A DNA stretch of 21,762 nucleotides from an uncultured Campylobacter sp. Lineage in GTDB: Bacteria; Campylobacterota; Campylobacteria; Campylobacterales; Campylobacteraceae. The translations under genes and the position numbers were made by a program. The stretch is taken from NCBI GenBank assembly GCA_947090385.1, contig CAMUNZ010000015.1:1-21762 (forward strand), written 5' to 3'. Shown here in pieces: positions 1 to 7,779 of the stretch; positions within the stretch are counted from its first letter, which is position 1, and every line of letters begins with the position of its first letter. The notes below the pieces were generated by a model, which saw nothing but the letters and a program-made list of their open reading frames with translations, was not told the origin of the DNA and made no database searches.

Positions 1-266
1 CTTAAATTTGGTGAAATTTCTCTTATCGTTTTTCTTACGACTTCGTATTTAAACTCTTGTTTTATATCTTCTAAAAATTTTGAACAAATTTTGTTGCGTA
101 TAGAAATATATCCAAAAATTCCACCGATAATTGCGAAAATAATGTCTTTTGTAATCCATAAAATCACAAAACTTATCACAATCGCAAAAATTGAAATAAC
201 AAGGCGAAATTTAAGAAGTTTATTCTTTATTTTTCGCCTTTTTAGTTCTAAATCTATTATGCTCAT
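1..266 (-). CDS. Membrane protein, possibly DUF3137 family, 3' end beyond window
   Basis: This open frame runs off the left edge; 88 residues are visible with no stop. The start ATG overlaps the lemA stop as ATGA, so the two genes are probably translationally coupled. The visible part opens with MSIIDLELKRRKIKNK, a charged cytoplasmic-type head. Two hydrophobic stretches follow (about residues 20-37 and 40-53, separated by a short TKD turn). After them comes a charged segment containing CSKFLEDIKQEFKYEVV. A charged head, a membrane hairpin and a soluble C-terminal part, placed right after lemA, fit DUF3137 proteins, which as I recall often neighbour LemA. The family call is inference; that the frame is a real gene is much firmer. 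No function is known to me. Confidence 0.7.
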   Translation of the reverse strand, partial: MSIIDLELKRRKIKNKLLKFRLVISIFAIVISFVILWITKDIIFAIIGGIFGYISIRNKICSKFLEDIKQEFKYEVVRKTIREISPNL

Positions 267-811
267 TCAAATAAATCCGCTACTTTTGGCGGTTTTTTAA
301 CGCTTTCTTCTGCATAGAAAAATTCAGCTTTTTTAAAATTAAAAATTTTTGCAAAAATATTTGTTGGAAACATTTCGCAACTGTTATTGTAATCCATAAC
401 GCAACTATTATAAGCCCTTCTTGCCGCACTTATTTGCTCTTCTATTTCATTTAAACTGACTTGCAAATGCATAACATTTTGATTTGCTTTTAAATCCGGA
501 TATGCTTCAACTGCGATTTTAATTTCACCTAAAAATTTGCTAATTTGATTGTTTAAATCAAATTTGTCTTTATTATTTAAAGCATTCATCGCGTTCGATC
601 TTAAGGCTGAAATTTGTTCTAAAATAGATTTTTCATGTTTTAAATACTGTTTTACAGAAGATACTAAATTTGGTATCAAATCATATCTTTTTTGAAGTTG
701 CGTATCGACGCTTGAGTTTATATTTTTTACTTGATTACGTTTTTGCACAAGTAAATTGTATATAAAAACGCAAAATAATAAAATTACGATAAAACTTATT
801 AAAAATGTCAT
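263..811 (-). CDS. lemA: LemA family membrane protein
   Basis: A 182-residue protein of usual LemA length. Residues 2-20 form a single membrane anchor (ISFIVILLFCVFIYNLL). The family signature follows directly: NSSVDTQLQKRYDLIPNLV, then a helical region (YLKHEKSILEQISALRSNA) and an AARRAYN motif in the second half. LemA proteins fold as a helical bundle held at the cytoplasmic membrane; their biochemical role is not settled. The start is supported by AGGAG seven bases upstream, and the stop codon (TAG) of the preceding gene lies inside that Shine-Dalgarno. The next gene overlaps its stop by four bases. It lies downstream of the lipoprotein genes and is probably cotranscribed with them. Confidence 0.93.
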   Translation of the reverse strand: MTFLISFIVILLFCVFIYNLLVQKRNQVKNINSSVDTQLQKRYDLIPNLVSSVKQYLKHEKSILEQISALRSNAMNALNNKDKFDLNNQISKFLGEIKIAVEAYPDLKANQNVMHLQVSLNEIEEQISAARRAYNSCVMDYNNSCEMFPTNIFAKIFNFKKAEFFYAEESVKKPPKVADLFE

Positions 812-820
812 ATTTTTCTC

Positions 821-1726
821 CTAATCAAATGGCAAAATAACGCCACCTTGTGGGATTTTTGTAACTAAACTTTCTTTTCCATCGCCATCTAAAATTTCAA
901 CTAAATTTCCAATATTTGCTTTGCCTTCTGTAATTTCTATCAACGCAAAATTTCCAATATTTTTATAAAATTTTGCTTTTGCAACAGAAGTTTTGCTAAA
1001 TCCAAGCGATTTTTCATTTTCAAAAAACTCATCTTTTAATTCAAAAATTTCAAGTTCATTAACGTTTTCTAAATTAGAACTAATCAGATATTTATCATCA
1101 GTTTTAGCTAAAATTTTAAGCGGAAAAATAGCGTTTATAATTTTTTGATTTAAAATTTTTGCTAAATTTTGCAAAGCTATTTTTTGTGAGTTTGTTTTTA
1201 AATCAAATTCTAAAATATCGCTAAATACAATTTCGTTTTTCGACAAAATTTTATAATTTATTTCGCCTTTGAAATTTTGCTGTTTTTGCGAAGTTATTTT
1301 ATTTATATCATTAAAATTCTCAAAATTTTTAAGTTCAAAACTAACTAAATAATCCAATCCATCTTTTTGTAAAAAATAGTTTAAATTTGTAAAATTATTT
1401 TTTGGGATAGAATTTTTAACTATAAATTTGTTTGAATTAATCAAATTTTGATTTAAAATAGTAGTTAAATTATCCGTGAAATTTTGCCCATTTTGCGTGT
1501 TATTGAAACCATAAGCAAGAGATAAAATTACTTTATTGTATGTTAAATTTTTATCTGTTTGCAAAATGTCTATTTCATCATTTTTGACATAATTTTGAAC
1601 TTTTTCTACGACCATTTTTGGCAAACTTTCTCCAAATTCCCAAAAAGTATTTTCTGGCAAAGGTATAGCGGAATTTTTCGCAAATAAAAACCCTATAAAA
1701 ATCGATAAAAAAATGATTTTTTTCAT
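821..1726 (-). CDS. Secreted protein of unknown function in Lpo-like cluster
   Basis: A 301-residue protein with a classical signal peptide (MKKIIFLSIFIGFLFA, probable cleavage after residue 16) and no lipobox cysteine, so probably periplasmic. I do not recognise it with certainty. Residues about 80-150 contain NFTDNLTTILNQNLINSNKFIV followed later by DYLVSFELKNF. This pattern recalls the TolB/CsgG-like fold also seen in LpoB (a TD..L...L..S.KF helix-strand unit). The C-terminal 90 residues (SLGFSKTSVAKAKFY ... IGNLVEILDGDG) look like a small beta barrel of the kind at the end of FlgT. Both comparisons are inference from pattern only. It is very rich in Asn, Lys and Phe, suggesting fast divergence. 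It starts six bases after the LpoB-like gene, and its Shine-Dalgarno is weak. Confidence 0.75.
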   Translation of the reverse strand: MKKIIFLSIFIGFLFAKNSAIPLPENTFWEFGESLPKMVVEKVQNYVKNDEIDILQTDKNLTYNKVILSLAYGFNNTQNGQNFTDNLTTILNQNLINSNKFIVKNSIPKNNFTNLNYFLQKDGLDYLVSFELKNFENFNDINKITSQKQQNFKGEINYKILSKNEIVFSDILEFDLKTNSQKIALQNLAKILNQKIINAIFPLKILAKTDDKYLISSNLENVNELEIFELKDEFFENEKSLGFSKTSVAKAKFYKNIGNFALIEITEGKANIGNLVEILDGDGKESLVTKIPQGGVILPFD

Positions 1727-1732
1727 ATCTTT

Positions 1733-2347
1733 TTACCAAACTACGCTTTTATTTGAGCCAATTTTTTCTATGACATTTTCATCTTCCCAAAATGCCAAAC
1801 CTGTTGTTAAATCTGTCAAAGTTAATTGAAAATAATATGTAACTAACGCTTTTTTTGTTGTTGTTTGTGCTATTTTTTGTATTATTTTTCCGCTTAATGC
1901 AAAATCTGGCGTCAAAATCGTGCCTTTTTTTGCGATTGTTGCTTGATTAAATTCGTCGTTATTTCTTAAATCTCTTACATCATAAGTTAAATTTTCGCTC
2001 GTTCCATTGCCAGAAATAGCCGTTGTCATAACTGCTTTTTTGGAATTTAAAAGTGCAATTCTAATTTTTTTAGTTAGTAAATCCGTATCTATATATTCTG
2101 TTGTGTCATTTATCACTTTTCCAATGGCTACGATATATCGTCCGCCTTTTGGATTATCTAACGATCCGCTTTTTAATAAACTTTCAACAGATTTTTGCGC
2201 TGCATATTCAAAATCTGCTTTATCAATTCCAAGCGTTAAAAGATCGTTTTCTCCCATCTGTTTGCCGTTTATTATATACTGATTTTTTTCTGTGCAACCA
2301 GCTAAAAATAGCATCAAAAATGCTAAAAACAGATAAAATTCTTTCAT
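1733..2347 (-). CDS. lpoB: LpoB-like lipoprotein, putative penicillin-binding protein activator
   Basis: The start is set at the ATG ending at 2347, because TAAGGAG lies just upstream and the signal peptide then begins cleanly (MKEFYLFLAFLMLFLAGC, lipobox LAGC, lipidated Cys18). An in-frame ATG further upstream lies inside the preceding gene and would spoil the signal peptide. The mature part carries the hallmark region of the LpoB/YcfM family: RYIVAIGKVINDTTEYIDT, then LLTKKIRIALLNSKKAV, DFALSGKI and YYFQLTLTDLTTGLAFW. In E. coli, LpoB is an outer-membrane lipoprotein that reaches through the periplasm to stimulate PBP1B; residue +2 here is Thr, compatible with outer-membrane sorting. The neighbouring YcfL-like gene supports the family call, as ycfL and lpoB are also neighbours in E. 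coli. Whether it activates a PBP here is inference. Confidence 0.88.
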   Translation of the reverse strand: MKEFYLFLAFLMLFLAGCTEKNQYIINGKQMGENDLLTLGIDKADFEYAAQKSVESLLKSGSLDNPKGGRYIVAIGKVINDTTEYIDTDLLTKKIRIALLNSKKAVMTTAISGNGTSENLTYDVRDLRNNDEFNQATIAKKGTILTPDFALSGKIIQKIAQTTTKKALVTYYFQLTLTDLTTGLAFWEDENVIEKIGSNKSVVW

Positions 2348-2357
2348 TTTATTCTCC

Positions 2358-2777
2358 TTAATTTTTGTTAAATTCATAAATCGCGACATTATTTAAATTT
2401 TCGTCATTTTTAGTCGGCAATTGCATTTTTATTTTGAAATTTTTGGCTTTTGTTGAAGGTGAAATTCCATAAATTATCAAATCTCGTCTGCCTTCTACTT
2501 GCGAAATTTTCCATTTTGACATTATAGAATCTATCAAAAATCCATTTTCATCAAACCAATCGATTCTATAAGCTATTTTTGTATCGTCGTTTGTGTAGTT
2601 TTTAAAAATTGCTCGAATTTCTTTTAATCCATCTTTTCTATCTTTTTCATTTACGTTTATAAACTCTAAAGAATCGTAAATTTCGTCATCTTCAATCACA
2701 AAATTTGGATGGTTTATTTTATTTACGCAACCGCTAAATAAAAAAATAAAGCTTAAAATAACCAAAATATTTCTCAT
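2358..2777 (-). CDS. ycfL: YcfL-like (DUF1425) lipoprotein
   Basis: A 139-residue lipoprotein. The signal peptide is MRNILVILSFIFLFSGC, lipobox FSGC, lipidated Cys17. The mature domain contains LKEIRAIFKNYTNDDTKIAYRIDWFDENG, then a SKWKISQVEGRRD segment, matching the YcfL pattern of a small beta sandwich in which a strand with YRxxWxDxxG is followed by W. YcfL has no established activity, but in enterobacteria it sits directly beside lpoB, as here. The start has AAGGAG at good spacing, and the stop codon of the upstream COG3014-like gene forms the first three bases of that TAAGGAG. The same stop-within-Shine-Dalgarno arrangement recurs at its own 3' end, which suggests coupled translation of the three lipoproteins. 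Confidence 0.85.
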   Translation of the reverse strand: MRNILVILSFIFLFSGCVNKINHPNFVIEDDEIYDSLEFINVNEKDRKDGLKEIRAIFKNYTNDDTKIAYRIDWFDENGFLIDSIMSKWKISQVEGRRDLIIYGISPSTKAKNFKIKMQLPTKNDENLNNVAIYEFNKN

Positions 2778-2786
2778 TTTAACTCC

Positions 2787-4094
2787 TTAAAATAGAATTT
2801 TGCTTACAAATTTTTCATCGTTTTGTAAATCTTTGACATAAATTATCGCATTTTTATTTTTTGCAATGCTAAATTCTTCGATAATTTTTTGATATTTGTC
2901 TTTGATTATAAAATTTTGTCCGAAATTTTCTAAACTAATGGCTTGAAAATTTTGCGGCAAATAACTCCAATATCTAACATCAGATTTATTTGACAAAGTA
3001 TAAAAAAGCCCAGCTACAAGTCCGCTAATTTCATCTGTTTGTTTTGAAAGTTCGTGTTGTAAAATCATTTTTGAAAACGAAGATACGATTGTTTTTGACA
3101 TCAAATAATCAAAAGTTGTATCAAATTCCGCTTTTATAATCTCATCCATATCTGTTATAAGTTTTGTTTTTTTATCATTTATTTGCAAAAAATTCATCGA
3201 TTTTTGCGAATTTTCTAGATAAGCAAAAGCAAAATTTAAAATTAATATTTCGTCATTTATCATAATTGGAAGACTAAAATTTTTATCAATTAAGCCGACA
3301 CTTTTACCATTTTCGTAGATTATCCAAATGATTTTTTTGCCATTTGCAATTAAATTTATATTTTTTAAATCTTGAGAAATTTGCGAATTTTGTGGATAAA
3401 ATTTTTGAATTTGTCTTAATAAATTTTCACCTTTATTTAAATCTTTATCACAAATAAAAAAAATCGCCGCTAAATAAGAAGCAAAAGGATTTATAAAATT
3501 TGGTAAAATTTGTGCTGTTTGAATTCTATTTTTGTTTAAAAAATCTTGCAAAATTTCGTCTTTTAAAAGTTCATTTTTTTGACTATTTAAATTTTTTTGA
3601 AGTTTTTTTATGTCATTTGCAAAGTAAATTTTTGCTCTTTCTTGTCTATGCAAAATTCGATTAAACTCAACTCTTGCGCTAGAAAAATCTTTTAAATTTA
3701 GATAATTTAACGCTTTATAATAATTATTCATAATTCTTTCAAAAAATTTTCCTTCGTAATCTACGATATTGTCATTTAATAAAAATTTTGAAATTTCTTT
3801 TGTGCCTTGATAAAATAAATTTTCGTTATCGACGTCTTTATATTTATTTTCTGCGATATCGAAAAATTTATTGCTTAATTTAAAATCTTTGCAAATTTGC
3901 GCCAAACTTCCGGCTTGATTTGCTTTTAAGATTGGATCTTTTTGATAATTTTCTTTGTAATATTCTAAATTTTTGCAATTTTTTGTCGCTATATCTTGAT
4001 TGAAATTTGAAATTTCGCTTTCATAACCTGTAAAAACAGAGCAACCATTTATTACAAAAGCTATCATAAATATATAAAATTTCAAATTTTTCAA
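2787..4094 (-). CDS. COG3014-like lipoprotein
   Basis: A 435-residue lipoprotein starting with TTG; AGGA lies seven bases upstream and no ATG is suitable. The signal peptide is MKNLKFYIFMIAFVINGC, lipidated Cys18. Residues about 110-150 (DYEGKFFERIMNN, YYKALNYL, SARVEFNRILHRQERAK) match the conserved core of COG3014, a family of predicted helical-repeat lipoproteins usually encoded beside LpoB and YcfL. The rest is helical and Lys/Asn-rich, and has no catalytic motif I can see. It is the first of the lipoprotein genes; a 52-base gap with a possible promoter separates it from prfA. The exact function of the family is unknown; a role as partner or scaffold of LpoB is inference from gene order. 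Confidence 0.84.
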   Translation of the reverse strand: MKNLKFYIFMIAFVINGCSVFTGYESEISNFNQDIATKNCKNLEYYKENYQKDPILKANQAGSLAQICKDFKLSNKFFDIAENKYKDVDNENLFYQGTKEISKFLLNDNIVDYEGKFFERIMNNYYKALNYLNLKDFSSARVEFNRILHRQERAKIYFANDIKKLQKNLNSQKNELLKDEILQDFLNKNRIQTAQILPNFINPFASYLAAIFFICDKDLNKGENLLRQIQKFYPQNSQISQDLKNINLIANGKKIIWIIYENGKSVGLIDKNFSLPIMINDEILILNFAFAYLENSQKSMNFLQINDKKTKLITDMDEIIKAEFDTTFDYLMSKTIVSSFSKMILQHELSKQTDEISGLVAGLFYTLSNKSDVRYWSYLPQNFQAISLENFGQNFIIKDKYQKIIEEFSIAKNKNAIIYVKDLQNDEKFVSKILF

Positions 4095-4119
4095 TTACAA
4101 ATCCTAGGTAAAATGTCAG

Positions 4120-4125
4120 ATTTTA
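4120..4125 (-). promoter_or_regulatory. Possible -10 element for lipoprotein cluster
   Basis: On the minus strand the prfA/COG3014 gap contains TAAAAT about 30 bases before the TTG start, behind a T-rich stretch. This could start transcription of the lipoprotein-lemA unit independently of rpsT-prfA. TAAAAT also pairs with a nearby ATTTTA copy (6-base arms, loop GTCAG on the plus strand), so it may instead be part of a small hairpin. Confidence 0.35.
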
Positions 4126-4146
4126 TCTAAAGAAATTAAATTTTTA

Positions 4147-5214
4147 TTAAAAACTAGATTTTGTTATTAAATCAGCTTGTGAATGAGTTATCAAAGGATC
4201 TATTATTTCATCAAATAATCCTCCAGCCATAATAGCATCCAATCTATAAAGTGTTAAGTTAATTCTGTGATCGCTTATGCGATTTTGCGGATAATTATAA
4301 GTCCGAATTCGCCCACTTCGATCGCCAGTGCCGACTTGTTCTTTTCTTTCGGCTCTTTCTTTTTGTAATCTTTCTTGCTCTTGCATATCATAAAGTCTGG
4401 CTTTTAGGACTTTTATGGCCGCTTCTTTATTTTTGATTTGCGATTTTCCATCTTGATTTACTACAACTAATCCTGTAGGTATATGAGTTACTCTGACTGC
4501 GCTATCTGTTGTATTTACACTTTGTCCGCCATGTCCGCTACTTCGCATAACATCAATTTTTAAATCGCTCTCTTTTAATTCTATTTGGCTATCTTCTACT
4601 TCAGGCATAACAGCTATAGTTATAGCTGAAGTATGAACTCTGCCTTGGCTTTCTGTTTCCGGCACTCTTTGAACTCTATGAGTTCCGCCTTCAAATTTAA
4701 GCCTTGAATACGCACCTTTGCCTTTTACAAGTAAAATGATCTCTTTAAAGCCGCCGGCGCTTCCTTCGCTTTGACTTACAATTTCTGTTTTATATCCACG
4801 GTTTTCAGCATATCTTAAATACGCTCCAAAAAGATTCCCAGCAAAAAGTGCAGCTTCATCTCCACCAGTTCCAGCTCTTATCTCAAGAAATATATTTTTA
4901 TCGTCGTTTGGATCTTTTGGTAAAAGTAAAATTTTTATTTTTTCTTCAAGTGAATTTTTTTGTTCTTCTAAATTTTTTAATTCTTCTTTTGCTAAATCTC
5001 CAAATTCTGGGTCCTCTAGCAGAATTTTATTTTCATCTATATCGCTTAAAGTTTTTAAATACTTTTTTGCTTCATCGCAAATTTCTTCTAAATCGCTTCT
5101 TTCTTTAGATAGTTTTGTCATCTTGGTAACATCAGATAAAATTTCTGAATCGCTTAAAAGCCTCGAAATTTCATCATAACGATCTAAAAATGGTTGAAGT
5201 TTTTGTGCTAACAA
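4147..5214 (-). CDS. prfA: Peptide chain release factor 1
   Basis: RF1 recognises UAA and UAG stop codons on the ribosome and triggers peptide release. The protein is 355 residues, close to the 360 of E. coli. The N-terminal helical domain spans about residues 1-100. The stop-codon recognition tripeptide in RF1 form is PET (185-187, within RVPETESQGRVHTSA). The catalytic GGQ is at 229-231 (SSGHGGQSVNTTDSA). The start is TTG: AAGG sits six bases upstream and includes the last bases of the rpsT stop, and the sequence MLAQKLQPFLDRYDEI aligns with the usual RF1 beginning. It follows rpsT by eight bases and must be cotranscribed with it. Confidence 0.98.
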   Translation of the reverse strand: MLAQKLQPFLDRYDEISRLLSDSEILSDVTKMTKLSKERSDLEEICDEAKKYLKTLSDIDENKILLEDPEFGDLAKEELKNLEEQKNSLEEKIKILLLPKDPNDDKNIFLEIRAGTGGDEAALFAGNLFGAYLRYAENRGYKTEIVSQSEGSAGGFKEIILLVKGKGAYSRLKFEGGTHRVQRVPETESQGRVHTSAITIAVMPEVEDSQIELKESDLKIDVMRSSGHGGQSVNTTDSAVRVTHIPTGLVVVNQDGKSQIKNKEAAIKVLKARLYDMQEQERLQKERAERKEQVGTGDRSGRIRTYNYPQNRISDHRINLTLYRLDAIMAGGLFDEIIDPLITHSQADLITKSSF

Positions 5215-5222
5215 ATTTTACC

Positions 5223-5486
5223 TTAGGATATTGTATTTACAAGTTTAGCTAATCTGCTAACTCTTCTTGAAGCTGTTTCTTTTTTCAAAAAGCCTTTACT
5301 AACGAAGCTATGAATATCTTTATTTGCAATTTTTAATGCATTTAATGCTGTTTCTTTATCTTTTGCTTCAACTGCTTGTCTTACTGCACGAGTTATATTT
5401 TTAAGTCTTGTGCGGTAAAATCTATTTCTTTCTGTTCTTTTTATAGTTTGTCTAGCTCTTTTTTCAGCTGATTTATGATTTGCCAT
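5223..5486 (-). CDS. rpsT: 30S ribosomal protein S20
   Basis: An 87-residue, Lys/Arg-rich protein of standard S20 length. It begins MANHKSAEKRARQ and continues with RNRFYRTRLKNITRAVRQAVEAKDKETA and an alanine-rich C-terminal helix, the three-helix layout of S20, which binds 16S rRNA early in small-subunit assembly. AAGG lies seven bases before the ATG. It is the first gene of the leftward unit, has a good -10 element upstream, and is followed by prfA at eight bases. Confidence 0.98.
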   Translation of the reverse strand: MANHKSAEKRARQTIKRTERNRFYRTRLKNITRAVRQAVEAKDKETALNALKIANKDIHSFVSKGFLKKETASRRVSRLAKLVNTIS

Positions 5487-5523
5487 AATCTAACCTTTAC
5501 AATGTGAAAAATTTAAGTCGGCG

Positions 5524-5529
5524 ATTATA
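5524..5529 (-). promoter_or_regulatory. rpsT promoter -10 (TATAAT)
   Basis: A perfect TATAAT on the minus strand lies about 38 bases before the rpsT ATG, with T-rich DNA upstream and no -35 consensus, as is usual for the main sigma factor of Campylobacter. It would drive rpsT-prfA and perhaps the lipoprotein genes. Confidence 0.65.
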
Positions 5530-5595
5530 TAAGAAAATATCTAAATTCTCACTTAATCATAATTTAATAAATGCTTTTAAACTTTTATTTTATAT

Positions 5596-5611
5596 TTTTA
5601 GCTAAAATTAC
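5596..5611 (+). promoter_or_regulatory. glmM promoter -10 region with palindrome
   Basis: TAAAAT at 5603-5608 lies behind a T-rich stretch, 27 bases before the glmM ATG. It is embedded in TTTTAGCTAAAATTAC, whose first twelve bases are a perfect palindrome. The identical 16 bases surround the -10 of rpmI at 13863-13878. The ribosome binding site AAGGAA follows at 5623-5628. Confidence 0.6.
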
Positions 5612-5634
5612 CAAATTTTTTAAAGGAATTAGCT

Positions 5635-6975
5635 ATGAAATTGTTTGGCACTGACGGAGTTAGGGGACTTGCCGGAGTAAAATTAAATGCACAATTTGCT
5701 ATGAAACTTGCTATGGCTGCCGGAATTTATTTTAGAAAAAATAGTTATACAAATAAAATTTTAGTTGGAAAAGATACAAGAAGAAGTGGTTATATGCTTG
5801 AAAATGCGATAGTTGCTGGACTTACAAGCGTTGGTTATAATGTAATTCAAATAGGCCCTATGCCTACTCCAGCGATTGCTTTTTTGACAGAAGATATGCG
5901 TTGTGATGCTGGAATTATGATAAGTGCAAGTCATAATCCGTATTTTGATAATGGGGTAAAATTTTTCGGACACGACGGTTTTAAACTTGATGAAAAAATA
6001 GAAACAGAAATTGAAAAAATTTTTGTAGATGATGATTTAATTTTAAAAAGCCAGCAACAAAATATGCAAATTGGCTCGGCAAAAAGAGTTGATGATGTAA
6101 TCGGTAGATATATCGTGCATATAAAAGATAGTTTTCCAAAACATCAAACTTTAAATGGGCTTAGAATTGTTTTAGATACTGCGAATGGCGCTAGTTACAA
6201 GGTTGCACCAACGATTTTTAGCGAGTTGGGAGCTGAAGTTATAGTTTTAAGCGACGAACCAAATGGAGAAAACATAAATGGAAATTGTGGCGCTTTGCAT
6301 CCTGAAAATTTAGCAAGCGAGGTCAAAAGACTTCGTGCCGATGTCGGATTTGCTTTTGATGGCGATGCAGATAGATTAGTTGTTGTTGATAGTGAAGGAA
6401 ATTTGGTAAATGGTGATAATTTAATCGGAATTTTGGCTATGTATATGAAAAAACAAAACGAATTAAATAATAATAAAATCGTAACGACGATTATGAGTTC
6501 AATAGCGCTTGACGACTTTTTATCTACGATTGGAATTGAAGTAAAAAGAAGCAATGTTGGCGATAAATTTGTTATAGAAACTATGAAAAATGAAAATTCA
6601 AATTTCGGTGGCGAGCAAAGCGGACATATAATTTTTAGTGATTATGCAAAAACTGGTGATGGAATTGTTTCGGCGTTGCAATTTAGCGCGGCGATGTTGT
6701 ATTTCAAAAAAACTTCATTTGAACTTGGACAGATGATAAAAACTTATCCACAAATTTTAAAAAATTTAAAAATTTCAGAAAAAATTCCATTAGATAAAAT
6801 AAAAGGTTTAAAAGAGTTAGAAAAATCACTTAAAAATGAAGGCATAAGATCGCTTTTTAGATATTCTGGCACAGAAAATTGTCTTAGGCTTTTGCTCGAA
6901 AGCAAAAATGATAAAAATTTAGAACAAAAAATGCAAGAGGCTGAAAATTTTTTCAAAAAAGAGTTAAATAAATGA
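5635..6975 (+). CDS. glmM: Phosphoglucosamine mutase
   Basis: GlmM converts glucosamine-6-phosphate to glucosamine-1-phosphate in the cytoplasm, leading to UDP-GlcNAc for peptidoglycan and lipid A. The 446-residue protein has all four domains in order: the phosphoserine loop SASHNP (Ser99 is the expected phosphorylated residue), the magnesium loop DGDADR (242-247), the sugar loop GEQSGH (326-331), and the phosphate-binding loop RYSGTE (409-414). AAGGAA seven bases upstream and the start MKLFGTDGVRG fix the beginning. It leads a five-gene unit in which lspA overlaps its stop as ATGA. LpxA, which uses UDP-GlcNAc, is encoded at the other end of this window. Confidence 0.98.
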   Translation: MKLFGTDGVRGLAGVKLNAQFAMKLAMAAGIYFRKNSYTNKILVGKDTRRSGYMLENAIVAGLTSVGYNVIQIGPMPTPAIAFLTEDMRCDAGIMISASHNPYFDNGVKFFGHDGFKLDEKIETEIEKIFVDDDLILKSQQQNMQIGSAKRVDDVIGRYIVHIKDSFPKHQTLNGLRIVLDTANGASYKVAPTIFSELGAEVIVLSDEPNGENINGNCGALHPENLASEVKRLRADVGFAFDGDADRLVVVDSEGNLVNGDNLIGILAMYMKKQNELNNNKIVTTIMSSIALDDFLSTIGIEVKRSNVGDKFVIETMKNENSNFGGEQSGHIIFSDYAKTGDGIVSALQFSAAMLYFKKTSFELGQMIKTYPQILKNLKISEKIPLDKIKGLKELEKSLKNEGIRSLFRYSGTENCLRLLLESKNDKNLEQKMQEAENFFKKELNK

Positions 6976-7418
6976 CGAAAATTTATTTAAAATTTTTTGC
7001 CATATTTTTTCTAGTTTTCATAATAGATCAGATTATAAAACAGATTTTTTTGCATGGATTTCGTTTTGACGGAGAGTTTTTTTCGCTAATATTAACTTTC
7101 AATAAAGGCGTCGCTTTTTCGATGTTTGCATTTTTGGGCGAAAATTTGAAATTTATACAAATTGCAATTTTATTTATTTTATTTACTTATTTAGCTTATG
7201 AAAAAACTCTTTTAAAAGAGTTTTTTGTCGCTTTTGGATTGATAATCGGCGGCGGAATTTCAAATATAATTGATAGATTTTTGCACGGTGGAGTTGTAGA
7301 TTATATTTTTTGGCATAAATGGTTTAATTTTGCTGTTTTTAATTTTGCTGATGTGATGATAGATTTTGGTGTTGTTTTGATTTTATATAAAAGTTTTATA
7401 AAAAGGGATAAAAGTTGA
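6972..7418 (+). CDS. lspA: Lipoprotein signal peptidase (signal peptidase II)
   Basis: LspA is an inner-membrane aspartyl protease that cuts prolipoprotein signal peptides before the lipidated cysteine. The 148-residue protein has four hydrophobic segments and the family motifs: FNKGVAFS (from about residue 43), GGGISNIIDRFLHGGVVDY and FNFADVMID. The expected catalytic aspartates are Asp110 and Asp127. The start ATG overlaps the glmM stop by four bases, and the 3' end overlaps the next gene the same way. Its substrates would include the three lipoproteins encoded across the divergent promoter region in this window. Confidence 0.97.
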   Translation: MTKIYLKFFAIFFLVFIIDQIIKQIFLHGFRFDGEFFSLILTFNKGVAFSMFAFLGENLKFIQIAILFILFTYLAYEKTLLKEFFVAFGLIIGGGISNIIDRFLHGGVVDYIFWHKWFNFAVFNFADVMIDFGVVLILYKSFIKRDKS

Positions 7419-7777
7419 AAAATATCTACATAGCTTATGCTTTATGGGGTTTTAGTCTTTTTATTGGCGGTGGAATTCATAGAGTTTATGTGGGCAAAAT
7501 TTTAAGTGGTTTTTTGCAGCTTTTAACTTTTTGGTTTGCTTGGTTGTGTTTTTTTACCATTATTGGAATTTTTATAGCTATTTTATTTTGGGGGATTTGG
7601 GTTATTTGGTGGATTATAGATGTTTTTTATATCGACGATTGGATTGTAAAAAATTCCGGCACGAATGATGAAAAAAATAGTTTAAATAATTTAAATATGC
7701 TTTTTGAACTTTATCAAAAAGGCGCCATAAGCAAAGAAGAATTTGAAATTAGAAAAAATATTATTTTGAAAGGTTAA
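7415..7777 (+). CDS. TM2 domain protein with C-terminal SHOCT-like motif
   Basis: A 120-residue membrane protein. The start is TTG overlapping the lspA stop (TTGA); AGGG lies about eight bases upstream. Residues 5-75 form the TM2 domain: AYALWGFSLFIGGGIHRVYVGK (first helix and the HRxYxG turn), a GFLQLLT segment, and WWIIDVF ending the second membrane region. Residues about 93-119 (NMLFELYQKGAISKEEFEIRK) match the SHOCT motif, a short helical hairpin common at the C-terminus of membrane proteins. TM2/SHOCT proteins have no defined biochemical role. Gene order ties it to lspA and hemJ but does not reveal a function. Confidence 0.88.
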   Translation: MKNIYIAYALWGFSLFIGGGIHRVYVGKILSGFLQLLTFWFAWLCFFTIIGIFIAILFWGIWVIWWIIDVFYIDDWIVKNSGTNDEKNSLNNLNMLFELYQKGAISKEEFEIRKNIILKG

Positions 7778-7779
7778 AA

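Noticed and set aside
91..300. Plus-strand 69-codon frame at the left end
   Set aside because: It lies opposite the end of lemA and the minus-strand membrane protein frame, which has a coupled start and membrane segments; the plus frame has no convincing ribosome binding site or family match.
2348..2389. Upstream ATG extending the LpoB-like protein by 14 residues
   Set aside because: It lies inside the preceding gene without a good ribosome binding site, and would push the signal peptide inward; TAAGGAG points to the ATG at 2347.
6195..6554. 119-codon minus-strand frame within glmM
   Set aside because: It lies opposite a fully conserved enzyme and its composition (Ser, Phe, Leu, Ile) is what antisense reading of AT-rich coding DNA gives.
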